Assembly: GCA_018660465.1 (NCBI GenBank)
Contig: JABJKH010000089.1
Location: 62,001-126,000 of the forward strand
Direction of reading: 5' to 3'
Source of the DNA: Rhodospirillaceae bacterium
Lineage (GTDB): Bacteria > Pseudomonadota > Alphaproteobacteria > Rhodospirillales > JABJKH01
Length of the DNA stretch: 64,000 bases
Shown: positions 18,970 to 27,410 of the stretch, in pieces
Position numbering within the stretch: the first letter of the stretch is position 1
Layout: each line of letters starts with the position of its first letter
The notes under the pieces: model-generated
Seen by the model: the letters and a program-made list of their open reading frames with translations, nothing else
Told to the model about the DNA's origin: nothing
The model's database searches: none
Position numbers and translations under genes: made by a program

Positions 18970-19740
18970 CTAGTGAATGACGCCGGTTTCGCGCTCTTGA
19001 AATAGCATGTAGCGCAGTTCTTCTTTGATGACATCGATGTGCCGGGAATCATCTGCCTTTAAAACACTTAGGATTATGGCGTGACGCACGGCTGTTGGCA
19101 GTCGGTGGAAATTTTCCAACATTAGAAACTTAATACTTGGGCGGATGGTGTCCGATAGAAGCAGGCTTAAGATCAGCTTCTTACGGATATCAGTCCGCAT
19201 GTTGCCAGCTTCGGTTAATTCGTAGAATTCCTGCACGAACTTACGTGGCGCGATGTCGCCTTCAATCAAAGAGCGTAAATTCATTCGGAGCGCCGACGTA
19301 TATTGCTTGCGCGAATGAATAATAAACTTCGCCGTCTGACGCCGCACCGCATCGATGGAGTCTGGACTAAAGTCATTATCACTGACCAGATCGATACATT
19401 TTCGTACCAGTTCATGTCGACTGGCGTCACCAACCAATTCACAAACACCGGAAATTAATTTCTTATTCCGTGCAAGTGGGCTAAGACGCGTTGCCGCAGC
19501 CAGCGCCATGGGCGCTTCAGGGTCTCGGGCCGCGACCATCGCCAAAGCGATCGGGTCCTCGTAGCCCTTAAGATTAACCTCAACATTAATGAAATTTTCC
19601 GGCAAAAGGATACGCGAACGATCTTCCGGCAAAACCAACGGATCACCCTTACCGTAACTCTCTTTAATCTTTAAAGCGGTTTTAAGGCCATTCTGGGTTA
19701 CCCCATGACCACTAAATTCGCCCTTTAACTTCTCATCCAT
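18970..19740 (-). CDS. Uncharacterised helical protein
   Basis: A 256-residue protein I do not recognise. It is almost entirely helical, without a signal peptide or membrane segments. The middle has short repeated helical units reminiscent of HEAT-like folds (DPIALAMVAARDPEAPMALAAATRL, RHELVRKCIDLVSDND), and the C-terminus is charged (HIDVIKEELRYML). It ends five bases from the convergent ArsR gene. Upstream is the GANTC-rich region, so its own promoter lies in or beside it. Possibly an adaptor or regulatory scaffold; no catalytic motif is visible. Confidence 0.65.
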   Translation of the reverse strand: MDEKLKGEFSGHGVTQNGLKTALKIKESYGKGDPLVLPEDRSRILLPENFINVEVNLKGYEDPIALAMVAARDPEAPMALAAATRLSPLARNKKLISGVCELVGDASRHELVRKCIDLVSDNDFSPDSIDAVRRQTAKFIIHSRKQYTSALRMNLRSLIEGDIAPRKFVQEFYELTEAGNMRTDIRKKLILSLLLSDTIRPSIKFLMLENFHRLPTAVRHAIILSVLKADDSRHIDVIKEELRYMLFQERETGVIH

Positions 19741-20011
19741 CCCGCGTATCCCGCGACTATTACTTAATAAAATACAAGGCCCTGCCTACGGCCTGAGTAT
19801 ACCACGTGGAATTAAAATCGAAAGAAAGTATCTTTGTGCAGGCTCGAAATGTAAGACTAAATTGTAAGACCGAATCAAATCGGTCTGTAGAGGCCCAAAC
19901 ACACAAAAATTAACCAACTTCCCAAATCACCCACTCAAACAGTGTACAAAATATCGAAACACTGCAGCCTCACGATAGGGTCAAACAATTAACAAAACAT
20001 TGCCTGAATTC

Positions 20012-20248
20012 GATTCAATCCCCTCGCCTTTTACGAGTCGCGGTACAACTCTAGGAAATTAGACTCAATCGCCAAAACTCTGCCTTTTTCAAGAATCATA
20101 AACCATTGAAAAGAATCACACTTTTTCTTAATTGATTCACTAAGAGTCTGTAATGAATCGCCAAATTTAGTGCACTTTATACGAGTCTATAGGACTCATC
20201 ATAGGATTCTAAGGATTCAACTTCTATGAGTCCTCACAAATTTGATTC
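20012..20248. promoter_or_regulatory. Dense cluster of 14 GANTC (CcrM methylation) sites
   Basis: GANTC begins at 20012, 20035, 20062, 20093, 20113, 20134, 20144, 20155, 20183, 20193, 20205, 20214, 20228 and 20244. All four middle bases occur (T five times, G four, A three, C two), and flanking bases are not conserved. The shared feature is therefore exactly the CcrM recognition sequence, not a longer repeat. Many spacings are near one or two helical turns (20, 21, 10, 11, 10, 12, 9). About one site would be expected by chance in this length. In Alphaproteobacteria GANTC adenine methylation by CcrM controls cell-cycle transcription. Confidence 0.85.
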
Positions 20249-20293
20249 TATAGTCTCTTAAAAATATAATTACTAATAAATTGTAAATACAAG

Positions 20294-20322
20294 TTGACAC
20301 TTTTTGTTAACCATAATATTAA
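20294..20322 (+). promoter_or_regulatory. Sigma70-type promoter candidate downstream of the GANTC cluster
   Basis: A perfect TTGACA (20294-20299) is followed after 17 bases by TATTAA (20317-20322). It faces the small gene at 20469 and lies immediately after the GANTC cluster. One TTAACC falls in the spacer and another just downstream of the -10 element. Confidence 0.5.
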
Positions 20323-20468
20323 TTAACCACTGGGGGATTTTGGGATTGAAATCACATCGTTAGAGATTCTGTTTATACGAACAAGTCGGGATATTTGTTC
20401 GTTTTTATGAATCAAGTCGCTGTTTTGAGGTTTCAGTGCCGGAATTAGCAATTGGGGGGATCTGCCTT

Positions 20469-20765
20469 ATGCGCGGCGAAGACACGACACAAGAGGGCCT
20501 AAATGACCATTTGGGCGCTGAACGGTCGAAGGACCTTTTCACTGTTTTTCATGTCGACCCCGCGCTATCTGACGAAATTTTCATTGATGAAATGGCAGTC
20601 GAGTCCGAGGCTGAAGCCCGGGATCTAATCGAACAACAATTTGCTGGCCATACCATCCTGATAATTCGCAAACAAACCGCCGAGAAAAGGCATGGGGAAA
20701 AGGCGGACGCCTATCCTAATGCTCGGTTCATCAATGGTGAATTTAGAGCCTCGTCTGTAGCCTAA
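20469..20765 (+). CDS. Small uncharacterised protein
   Basis: A 98-residue acidic protein of unknown function. The start is ATG 20469, preceded by a strong GGGGGGA ribosome site at eight bases; a GTG at 20436 would add 11 residues. The central part (IDEMAVESEAEARDLIEQQFAGHTILIIRKQ) suggests an alpha/beta fold. No signal peptide, membrane segment or metal motif is seen. It lies directly downstream of the GANTC-rich region and its promoter, so it may be cell-cycle or methylation regulated. Confidence 0.6.
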   Translation: MRGEDTTQEGLNDHLGAERSKDLFTVFHVDPALSDEIFIDEMAVESEAEARDLIEQQFAGHTILIIRKQTAEKRHGEKADAYPNARFINGEFRASSVA

Positions 20766-20872
20766 GAAACGATCTCCTAAAGTCCAAACAACCGGCCTCT
20801 CCCGTATCTAAATTCTTCACATTCGAACGGCCAATTTATCGCCCCTGAGTCGGAATCTTTGTCACCTCTACC

Positions 20873-20914
20873 CGGCAAATATTGCCCACTCGGCAAATTT
20901 GATTCGGCAAAAAT
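20873..20914. repeat. Three CGGCAAA direct repeats with nearby GANTC sites
   Basis: CGGCAAAT occurs at 20873 and 20891 and CGGCAAAA at 20905, upstream of the second diguanylate cyclase gene. GANTC sites lie at 20847, 20853 and 20901 in the same stretch. The repeats may be regulator sites; a GATAAT at 20945-20950 could be the -10 element. Confidence 0.4.
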
Positions 20915-21032
20915 TGTTCTAACGCCCTGATACTGCGTAATTTTGATAATGGCACAATGATTGCTTCTACTTCTGTATCTACACGGTAATTTCCCCAATT
21001 CCGCCGTGGATTTAGATCGGAAAGGAGCTGTT

Positions 21033-21764
21033 GTGACGCTTATCGAGAATAAGAAAAGAGCTATCGCCGGTTTCGATACCTCAAGCACATCTGAACTCAT
21101 GTCTGCCGTATTGCATCTGACCAATTGTCTGGAGCATGCCGTCCAATCAGCTGGACCGGATGAATTATCTGATTATCGGACCGCCATTGACGCCGCTCAA
21201 TCAGCCGCTGGCAATGCTGAGATGCATTTAGCCGAGTGCTTGGAGCGAATATCAGTTCTAGAGCAATTGGCCATCACAGATGAGTTAACTGGCATCCTAA
21301 ACCGCCGCGGCTTTTTGAGTGAATTCCATCGCGCTCTTTCCAGTGCATCGCGCTATAACGAACAAGGTGTTTTGGTTTATATTGATTTGGACGATTTCAA
21401 GCCCGTCAACGACACCTACGGACACGCCGCAGGGGACGAAGTTCTGCGCCAGGTAACCGCCATCCTACTGGAAAGCGTTCGCGGCACAGACGTCGTCGCT
21501 AGACTGGGCGGAGACGAATTTGCTGTGTTACTGACACGAACCAAGTGGGAAGACAGCATTCCACGGATCGAACAATTGGATCGATCTCTTAATCAGACAA
21601 TGGTGACTTGGGAGGACCGATTGATCCGCCTGAGCGCCAGTATTGGCGTCCAAATTTATGGCCCTGAGGATCACGGGGACGACCTTTTGAACCGCGCAGA
21701 TAGCGCCATGTATGAAGCCAAGAAATCTCGCAACGCATTGCCCCTACGGCATGCAACTGCATAG
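21033..21764 (+). CDS. Diguanylate cyclase (GGDEF domain protein)
   Basis: A 243-residue soluble protein. Residues 1-75 are a helical, partly coiled N-terminal region of no recognised family; residues 78-235 form a GGDEF domain. The active site LGGDEF (159-163) and the RxxD inhibitory site (150-153, RGTD) are both intact, so active cyclic di-GMP synthesis with product inhibition is expected. The start is GTG 21033 with AGGAG five bases upstream; a longer start at 20961 lacks such a site. It is the second GGDEF gene in the window. Confidence 0.9.
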   Translation: MTLIENKKRAIAGFDTSSTSELMSAVLHLTNCLEHAVQSAGPDELSDYRTAIDAAQSAAGNAEMHLAECLERISVLEQLAITDELTGILNRRGFLSEFHRALSSASRYNEQGVLVYIDLDDFKPVNDTYGHAAGDEVLRQVTAILLESVRGTDVVARLGGDEFAVLLTRTKWEDSIPRIEQLDRSLNQTMVTWEDRLIRLSASIGVQIYGPEDHGDDLLNRADSAMYEAKKSRNALPLRHATA

Positions 21765-21900
21765 GAGACTAAATCAGCAATACCCAGAATGGAACTTGCT
21801 CGCGAACACATATAATAAACCAAGAACTCTAACTCGGCAGTGTGATTTCGAAGAAACGAATGCCTAACGAGGGGACGAGCAGAAAAGAAGAATTGATATT

Positions 21901-22386
21901 ATGAGCAATAATCAACCGCTGAGTTATCTTGATCTGTTTTCCGAGGCCCATGGCCGCGAATTGGTTCCGTTCGCCCCTCCAGAACCACCAATGTCGCTAG
22001 AGCCTCAGGCCCTTCAAAAGACCAAACCCTATCAGTTGCCTTCTCCCTTCCGTGAAATTTTTGGCAGTATTGATGTCCGTAATATTTCGCCCCGGGAAAT
22101 GACTGAAGGCAGCCTTTATTTATACGCCTTAGGTGTCCTTACCTGGGAAGAGTATTCCATGCTTGCCTTCCAGCCCGAGCTTCAACCCGATTACGATCAG
22201 ACCATCGGTGCGCTAACCGGTCAGAAAGCCAAACCAGACGAACCCAAGGACTTCATCGCTCAGTGGGAAGAACGCATGACCTTTGCTCAACGTCATAATC
22301 CTGCCGACAGCAAGGTCATCCGACGGACAAAGCACATCCTGGCGGTGCTCCGTAAACTTGCCCCGCCAAAGTACTTGGTCGCGTAA
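21901..22386 (+). CDS. Uncharacterised protein
   Basis: A 161-residue soluble protein not recognised. The N-terminal 50 residues are Pro-rich (VPFAPPEPPMSLEP), followed by a helical middle with MTEGSLYLYALGVLTWEEYSML and a basic C-terminus (VIRRTKHILAVLRKLAPPKY). The middle resembles short helical regions in alphaproteobacterial proteins of unknown role. It is a single gene, ended by a hairpin shared with the convergent SPOR lipoprotein gene. Confidence 0.6.
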   Translation: MSNNQPLSYLDLFSEAHGRELVPFAPPEPPMSLEPQALQKTKPYQLPSPFREIFGSIDVRNISPREMTEGSLYLYALGVLTWEEYSMLAFQPELQPDYDQTIGALTGQKAKPDEPKDFIAQWEERMTFAQRHNPADSKVIRRTKHILAVLRKLAPPKYLVA

Positions 22387-22427
22387 TACGCATTCGAACG
22401 ACGACGAAGAAGAAAGGCCCATAGAGA

Positions 22428-22460
22428 AGCGGCCCTCCAGAATAGAGGGCCGCTAATTAT
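22428..22460. terminator. Intrinsic terminator hairpin between convergent genes
   Basis: AGCGGCCCTC (22428-22437) and GAGGGCCGCT (22445-22454) form a perfect 10-bp stem with a 7-base loop, followed by AATTATTT. It lies between the stops of the plus-strand unknown gene and the minus-strand SPOR gene and could serve both; the U-rich tail favours the plus strand. Confidence 0.8.
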
Positions 22461-22479
22461 TTCACCGAAATATGAGGAA

Positions 22480-23460
22480 TTATCTACTAGGTTTACCGGC
22501 GACTTGAATTAGCCCTGGCTCGTCCTGGTAGGCTTCTAACATCAAGGCCAACTGTGCCCCACCCTGGTGCTTAGGGGCATTCATGCTGATGACCCATGCT
22601 TGGCGGATTTTTGATCGCTTGATCAACTTATGAATCGAGGGTTGCTCAGCCTTCGTAAAGGGTCCGACGATCACGCGATAAACATCTTTCCGACCGACCT
22701 TCGCCTTTGCCACGGAAGCTCCTAAGAGCGCATGCCGTTCGGCGTGGCGTTTTGCATAGTCTGGACCGAAGTAGCTTCCAATCACGAAATAACGGTCCGC
22801 AGCTTCGGTTGAAGCAGGAGTTTGGGCCGCAACCTTCGGCGGGCTTACCGATTTTTCCACTGGCTTGGCGACATCGGCGCTAATCTTTGTTGCGCTCACG
22901 GGTTCAACAGATGCCTTGGTCTCAACTGAAACTGTTTGTAGCGACGTCGCATAGTGAACTGGGAACGGTGTAATTGCCGGCGCATCAATCTTTTCATTGG
23001 ATATAACGATTTGATCCGGCTGCGCACTTTCGGTGATTTGTTGGCCTTTAGGCAATTCCTTTCCAACATCCTTACCATTCTGCGAATAGCTCTCGACCTT
23101 GGGCTTTGCCTCGGCAATTTGAGGTTTCGAATGGAAAGAATCTACATAGGCAGTGTCATCGCCTTCAAAATCAAAACCTAGCTCGTCCACTTGGCCCTGA
23201 TCATTTTGAGCAACAATGACAGACTTGTCTTCTTCCTTCCATTCAACACAGAATTGCCCCCCCTTGAACATTCGCCAGACGGAGCAGTCTTTGCCCGCAA
23301 CGGCAGAAATTCCGTGTTCGGTTAAGGTTTTATCCGTAGCAACGTAGGAAATGCCGTCCGCCGCCCAGGATGCGATCGTTACGCCAACGGGAAGACCGCA
23401 CCCTCCCAGTAACATAGAGGCAACGACCAGCGTCCCTCCATTTTTGATTATGTTCCCCAT
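22480..23460 (-). CDS. SPOR-domain lipoprotein
   Basis: A 326-residue envelope protein. The signal peptide has lipobox LLGGC (Cys21). The next domain (about residues 22-85) carries Cys in GKDCSVWRMFKGGQFCVEW; this WRMxxGxxxC pattern occurs in several alphaproteobacterial envelope proteins. A long Pro/Lys/Val-rich low-complexity spacer follows. The C-terminal domain (about 225-310) looks like SPOR (YFVIGSYFGPDYAKRHAERH and VYRVIVGPFTKAEQ), which binds denuded peptidoglycan at division sites. Its promoter region has three GANTC sites. Confidence 0.82.
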   Translation of the reverse strand: MGNIIKNGGTLVVASMLLGGCGLPVGVTIASWAADGISYVATDKTLTEHGISAVAGKDCSVWRMFKGGQFCVEWKEEDKSVIVAQNDQGQVDELGFDFEGDDTAYVDSFHSKPQIAEAKPKVESYSQNGKDVGKELPKGQQITESAQPDQIVISNEKIDAPAITPFPVHYATSLQTVSVETKASVEPVSATKISADVAKPVEKSVSPPKVAAQTPASTEAADRYFVIGSYFGPDYAKRHAERHALLGASVAKAKVGRKDVYRVIVGPFTKAEQPSIHKLIKRSKIRQAWVISMNAPKHQGGAQLALMLEAYQDEPGLIQVAGKPSR

Positions 23461-23492
23461 ACCCCAAGGACATACTATATCTATGGTTAACA

Positions 23493-23596
23493 GATTCTTA
23501 ACAGAATCAGAAACTTAGCTCCGATTCGCTAAATTTCGTCTTAAGTAATCCTAATAACCCCTATATATGGGGTGATTCAGGTATAGGTTTCGAGTC
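23493..23596. promoter_or_regulatory. Second GANTC-rich promoter region (five sites)
   Basis: Between aspS and the SPOR lipoprotein gene, GANTC sites begin at 23493, 23504, 23523, 23574 and 23592. The first three lie within 65 bases upstream of the lipoprotein start, where CcrM/GcrA-type control would act. The hairpin ACCCC-TATATAT-GGGGT at 23557-23573 sits among them and may be a weak aspS terminator. Confidence 0.55.
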
Positions 23597-23598
23597 CG

Positions 23599-25389
23599 TT
23601 ATGATTTTTCCTTAACTTTGGGTAAGTCAAGTTTAATATGCAGTTCCTTGAGCCGTTTATCATCGGTGACGGAGGGCGCTCCCATCAATAAATCCTGAGC
23701 TTGCTGGTTCATCGGAAACGCAATGACTTCGCGAATATTGGGCTCATCGGCCAATAACATGACGATCCGGTCAATTCCGGGAGCGGAACCACCGTGCGGT
23801 GGTGCGCCAAATTTAAACGCCCGTAACATGCCACCGAATTCTTTTTCCACCACGTCTGTGCCGTAACCCGCAATCTCGAACGCCTTGTACATGATATCAG
23901 GCCGGTGGTTTCGAATGGCACCACTGGAAAGCTCGACGCCATTGCAGACAATGTCATATTGCCACGCGAGGATGCTCAACGGATCCTCGTTCTCAAGTGC
24001 CTCTAGGCCGCCTTGCGGCATGGAGAATGGGTTGTGGCTAAATTCAATTTCACCGGTGTCTTCGTTGAGTTCGTACATTGGGTAGTCAACGATCCAGCAA
24101 AACCGGAAAGAATTGCCTTCGCGGAACTCAATTTCGTCGCAAATACGCTCGCGCGCCACAGCACCGAATTTCTCAGCGTCTTTTTGTTGACCACAGACAA
24201 AGAAGACCGCATCGCCGTCAACCGAACCCGTCGCTGCCTTAATCCGTGCCGTGCGGTCGCCTTCAAGGTTCTTGCCGATGGGTCCCTTGGCCTCACCATC
24301 TTCGCCGAACACGATGTAGCCAAGACCACCCGCGCCTTCTTCTCGAGCCCAATCGTTGAGCTTATCAAAGAAACTACGAGGTTTTGAGGCCGCACCAGGT
24401 GCCGGAATGGCGCGAACAACAGAGCCCTTCGCTACGTTCTTCGCGAACAGACCAAAGCCTGAGTCGCGGAACTCTTCGGTCACGTCGCTCATGATCAACG
24501 GGTTTCTAAGGTCGGGCTTGTCAGTGCCGTATTTGAGCATCGATTCAGCGTACGGAATGCGGGGGAACGGTAAGGATGTCACCGCACGGTCTTTGGCGAA
24601 TTCTTCGAACACACCGCCGACGCAGGTCTCTACGTTCTTCAGCACATCGTCCTGAGTGACGTAGGCCATCTCCAGATCCAACTGATAGAACTCGCCGGGC
24701 GAGCGATCCGCGCGTGCATCTTCATCGCGGAAACAGGGGGCAATTTGGAAATACTTATCAAAGCCGGATACCATCAACAGTTGTTTGAATTGCTGCGGTG
24801 CTTGCGGCAAAGCGTAAAACTGTCCCGGATGATTACGCGACGGCACCAGATAATCTCTGGCACCTTCTGGCGAACTGGCCGTCAAAATAGGTGTTTGGAA
24901 TTCAGTAAAGCCCAAGTCCACCATACGCCAACGGATCGACGTGATGACCTGACTGCGCAAAAGAATATTATTGTGTAATTCTTCGCGGCGCAGATCCAAG
25001 AACCGATACGTAAGCCGAGTTTCCTCGTTCATATCCGAGTCAACCGCGACCTGCAGGGGCAGCACGTCGGCTGGGTTCTCAACAATGACCTCGTCCATGG
25101 TGACTTCGACTTCACCGGTTGGCAGGGTGGAATTGACGGTGTCTTCGGTCCGTTCCACGACCCGCCCCGTCACGGTGATGACGCTTTCAGGGCGAACATC
25201 CTCGACCGTCTTAAACAGCGGGCTCGAAACATCAATCACGCACTGGGTAATGCCATAATGATCGCGAAGGTCCACGAAGAGTAAATTTCCGTGGTCGCGT
25301 TTTCTATGGACCCAGCCCGAAAGCCGGACCTCTGACCCTGATTGGTCCAACCGCAATTCGCCGCAATTATGTGTGCGATAGGGGTGCAT
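23599..25389 (-). CDS. aspS: Aspartate--tRNA ligase (class II)
   Basis: A 596-residue class II synthetase of the bacterial type. An N-terminal OB-fold anticodon domain ([25 protein letters not shown]) is followed by a catalytic core with motif 2 ([23 protein letters not shown]), the GAD insertion domain (about 290-410) and motif 3 ([14 protein letters not shown]). In most Alphaproteobacteria this enzyme is non-discriminating and also charges tRNA-Asn for GatCAB; that cannot be decided here. ATG 25389 with GAGGG eight bases upstream is preferred over a GTG at 25404. Confidence 0.97.
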   Translation of the reverse strand: MHPYRTHNCGELRLDQSGSEVRLSGWVHRKRDHGNLLFVDLRDHYGITQCVIDVSSPLFKTVEDVRPESVITVTGRVVERTEDTVNSTLPTGEVEVTMDEVIVENPADVLPLQVAVDSDMNEETRLTYRFLDLRREELHNNILLRSQVITSIRWRMVDLGFTEFQTPILTASSPEGARDYLVPSRNHPGQFYALPQAPQQFKQLLMVSGFDKYFQIAPCFRDEDARADRSPGEFYQLDLEMAYVTQDDVLKNVETCVGGVFEEFAKDRAVTSLPFPRIPYAESMLKYGTDKPDLRNPLIMSDVTEEFRDSGFGLFAKNVAKGSVVRAIPAPGAASKPRSFFDKLNDWAREEGAGGLGYIVFGEDGEAKGPIGKNLEGDRTARIKAATGSVDGDAVFFVCGQQKDAEKFGAVARERICDEIEFREGNSFRFCWIVDYPMYELNEDTGEIEFSHNPFSMPQGGLEALENEDPLSILAWQYDIVCNGVELSSGAIRNHRPDIMYKAFEIAGYGTDVVEKEFGGMLRAFKFGAPPHGGSAPGIDRIVMLLADEPNIREVIAFPMNQQAQDLLMGAPSVTDDKRLKELHIKLDLPKVKEKS

Positions 25390-25537
25390 AACTTCTGCCC
25401 TCACCGTTTGAATGAAAATGTATTGCTCGAATGTAGGAAAAGGGCGGAAAACCCGCTCCCAATCAAAGCCCGCGCAAAAAGGCAGAGGGGGCCGGATTTG
25501 TCAAGACAAGCGGCTTTAATCTAGGCATTTTTATTTT

Positions 25538-25966
25538 TTAGATCGCGTACCCTACACGCTCCTTGCGGCCCATTGCATCGATATTCTCTGGCGATAGGAG
25601 ATCAGCAAGTTCATCGGCAAATTTCTCGGCCGGTGTATTTTTTTTGATAAACCCATCGGCGCCACTTGCCCAAATTTTTTGTGACCATAGGCCAGGGTCC
25701 CTTCCAGAAATCATAATGATTCGCGTATCTGTTAGTTCGCGCCGTTCACGAAGTTCACTGCAGCATTGCGCACCGTCAATACCAGGCATCATCAAGTCGA
25801 CAAGGATACAATCCGGCCGCAACGATGCCGCTTCGTGTATGGCGAACAAGGGCGAGACACTCGTTAGTACCGAATGACCCCGCCCCTCTAGGGTCGCTTT
25901 AATCATATTTAGAAACTCGGTGTCATCATCAATGACAAAAATTTTCAAACTCGTTTCATCATTCAT
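25538..25966 (-). CDS. Single-domain response regulator
   Basis: A 142-residue CheY-like receiver with no output domain. The acidic cluster VIDDD (11-15), phosphoacceptor Asp57 in LVDLMMPGIDG, the Ser in MISGRD and Lys in FIKKN are all present, so it should be phosphorylatable. ATG 25966 has AGGAG nine bases upstream; the longer form starting at 25984 would place that site inside the gene. It lies just downstream of a cyclic-nucleotide-binding protein gene, likely in one operon. No histidine kinase is nearby. Confidence 0.9.
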   Translation of the reverse strand: MNDETSLKIFVIDDDTEFLNMIKATLEGRGHSVLTSVSPLFAIHEAASLRPDCILVDLMMPGIDGAQCCSELRERRELTDTRIIMISGRDPGLWSQKIWASGADGFIKKNTPAEKFADELADLLSPENIDAMGRKERVGYAI

Positions 25967-25985
25967 CGTAGATATCTCCTGCACA

Positions 25986-26489
25986 TTATTTCCAGCTGAG
26001 TCGCATATTGGTGACTCTCAGTCGCCGCGAGAGGATATTTGATAGTGACCTAAAAAACCGGCCTTCAAATCCCGTAATCGTCGCGAATAAATTGTTGATT
26101 TGACGCCCATCAATAAAGAGAACTTCCGCCTCTCCCTCTGCTATTACCGATGCACTGGCACCTTCCAGGTCAATAAAGGACATTTCACCGAACACGGCAC
26201 CGACCCCAAGGCGGGCTATCTCCGTTTCTTGCCCAGCAACTTTTTGAACAATCCGTAATTCGCCATGAACCAAAACATAAATCGCCTGGTTTTTAGAACT
26301 CTGCCGAATGATAGCACTGCCGTCCGCATGGGTTTCATGCTTGGCAGATTCAAGCAGCGCCAACCTTTCAAGCGCTGCGAGCGGTTCAAACATTTCATTA
26401 AAAGCCGTCACGAACCGTTCGTTTTTGAGGTGCACGAAACCTTCGCTAATCCCATCGCTTAACGCGTGTGCTTCCATTCCGTGATCCAT
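25986..26489 (-). CDS. Cyclic-nucleotide-binding domain protein
   Basis: A 167-residue protein made of one cNMP-binding domain (about residues 35-150), with the phosphate-binding cassette region VGAVFGEMSFIDLEGASASVIA. The usual Arg of the cassette is replaced (GASASV rather than xxRxA), so classical cAMP binding is doubtful. There is no DNA-binding helix-turn-helix as in CRP. It pairs with the response regulator 19 bases downstream, suggesting a signalling or scaffold function. Divergent from the SDR gene at 26661. Confidence 0.85.
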   Translation of the reverse strand: MDHGMEAHALSDGISEGFVHLKNERFVTAFNEMFEPLAALERLALLESAKHETHADGSAIIRQSSKNQAIYVLVHGELRIVQKVAGQETEIARLGVGAVFGEMSFIDLEGASASVIAEGEAEVLFIDGRQINNLFATITGFEGRFFRSLSNILSRRLRVTNMRLSWK

Positions 26490-26660
26490 TCTGTGTCTCC
26501 TTCAGGTATCCAGCAGTGCAATATGAGAAGGGAATCTAGCGCCCGAAAGTTTCAGGCAATTGAATGCTTCACGAACAAATTGTGAATGGAGATGAATTCC
26601 AAGGCTTGTCAGTTGCTTATGGTCGATTAGTATCGCCAGCAACCCATATGAGGAAACATT

Positions 26661-27404
26661 ATGAATTCAAAGTCCAAAACAGCGCTCATCACCGGTTCCG
26701 GCAAGAATATAGGCCGAGGCGTGGCACTTGGCCTTGCGAAAGACGGGTTCGATATTGTCGTCAACGGGGTCTCCAACGAGGCCGCAGTTGAAAAAACCGT
26801 CAATGACATAAAAGCCCTTGGTGTAGAAGCAATTGGGGTCATGGCGGATATTGGCGATCCAGACGGCCTGTCTGGCCTTATAAAGGATGCCATGGATGCC
26901 TTCGGCGGCGTAGATGTCTTAGTTAATAATGCAGCTATTCGTCCCTCCGCCGGCTTCATTGAAATGAGCGACGAAGACTGGATGCGGGTGATGAACGTTA
27001 ACTTTGGCTCTGTCCATGGCTTGTCTAAGGCATTCCTGCCCGGCATGGTCGAACGCTGCTACGGCCGGATTATCAATTTTACCGGCATGCACGCCATGCG
27101 CGGCTATGTCGGTCGCGCCCATGTATCGACGTCCAAGCACGCAGTCTGGGGACTGACGAAATCTTTGGGGCGAGAGTTTGCGGCCCAAGGTGTCACGGCT
27201 AACGTCATCTCCCCCGGCCCGATCAATGGCGACTACGAAGATGCGCGGACCCTGGATGGAATTAAAGCAACCGTCGCTCAAGTCCCGGCCAACCGCATGG
27301 GGGAACCCTCTGAGATCGCCGCCCTGGTCAAACTTCTGGTGTCGGACGAGGGCGGCTACATCAACGCTCAGTTGCTTCAAATCAACGGTGGGGCGCAAAC
27401 CTAG
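26661..27404 (+). CDS. SDR family oxidoreductase lacking the canonical YxxxK
   Basis: A 247-residue Rossmann-fold short-chain dehydrogenase-like protein. The cofactor loop ITGSGKNIGRG and the structural VNNAA motif are present, as is the C-terminal YINAQLLQINGG. The catalytic region reads AHVSTSKHAVWG: the Lys is kept, but the Tyr four residues before it is Val, with His one residue earlier. The preceding Ser is also changed (INFTGMH). The reaction may use different residues, or the protein may be inactive. It is convergent with a second SDR gene six bases away. Confidence 0.88.
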   Translation: MNSKSKTALITGSGKNIGRGVALGLAKDGFDIVVNGVSNEAAVEKTVNDIKALGVEAIGVMADIGDPDGLSGLIKDAMDAFGGVDVLVNNAAIRPSAGFIEMSDEDWMRVMNVNFGSVHGLSKAFLPGMVERCYGRIINFTGMHAMRGYVGRAHVSTSKHAVWGLTKSLGREFAAQGVTANVISPGPINGDYEDARTLDGIKATVAQVPANRMGEPSEIAALVKLLVSDEGGYINAQLLQINGGAQT

Positions 27405-27410
27405 AACGGA

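Larger units (their letters stand above)
19741..20468. other. Large AT-rich intergenic region holding the GANTC cluster and a promoter
   Basis: This 728-base region lies between a minus-strand unknown gene and a plus-strand small gene, so it serves divergent transcription. It holds 14 GANTC sites between 20012 and 20248, single sites at 19872, 20365 and 20409, a promoter-like TTGACA (20294-20299), and two TTAACC hexamers at 20307 and 20323 that resemble CtrA half-sites. No coding sequence is supported. Confidence 0.7.

Noticed and set aside
20012-20248. CRISPR array or tandem repeat
   Set aside because: Only the five-base GANTC core recurs; there are no constant repeat units or spacers.
19741-20468. 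Chromosomal replication origin at the GANTC-rich region
   Set aside because: AT-richness, TTAACC hexamers and GANTC sites are suggestive, but no DnaA boxes were recognised and none of the usual neighbours (hemE, parAB, dnaA, gidA) is here.
23557-23573. ACCCC-TATATAT-GGGGT as a strong aspS terminator
   Set aside because: The stem is only five pairs and has no T-run after it on the minus strand; mentioned only as a weak possibility.
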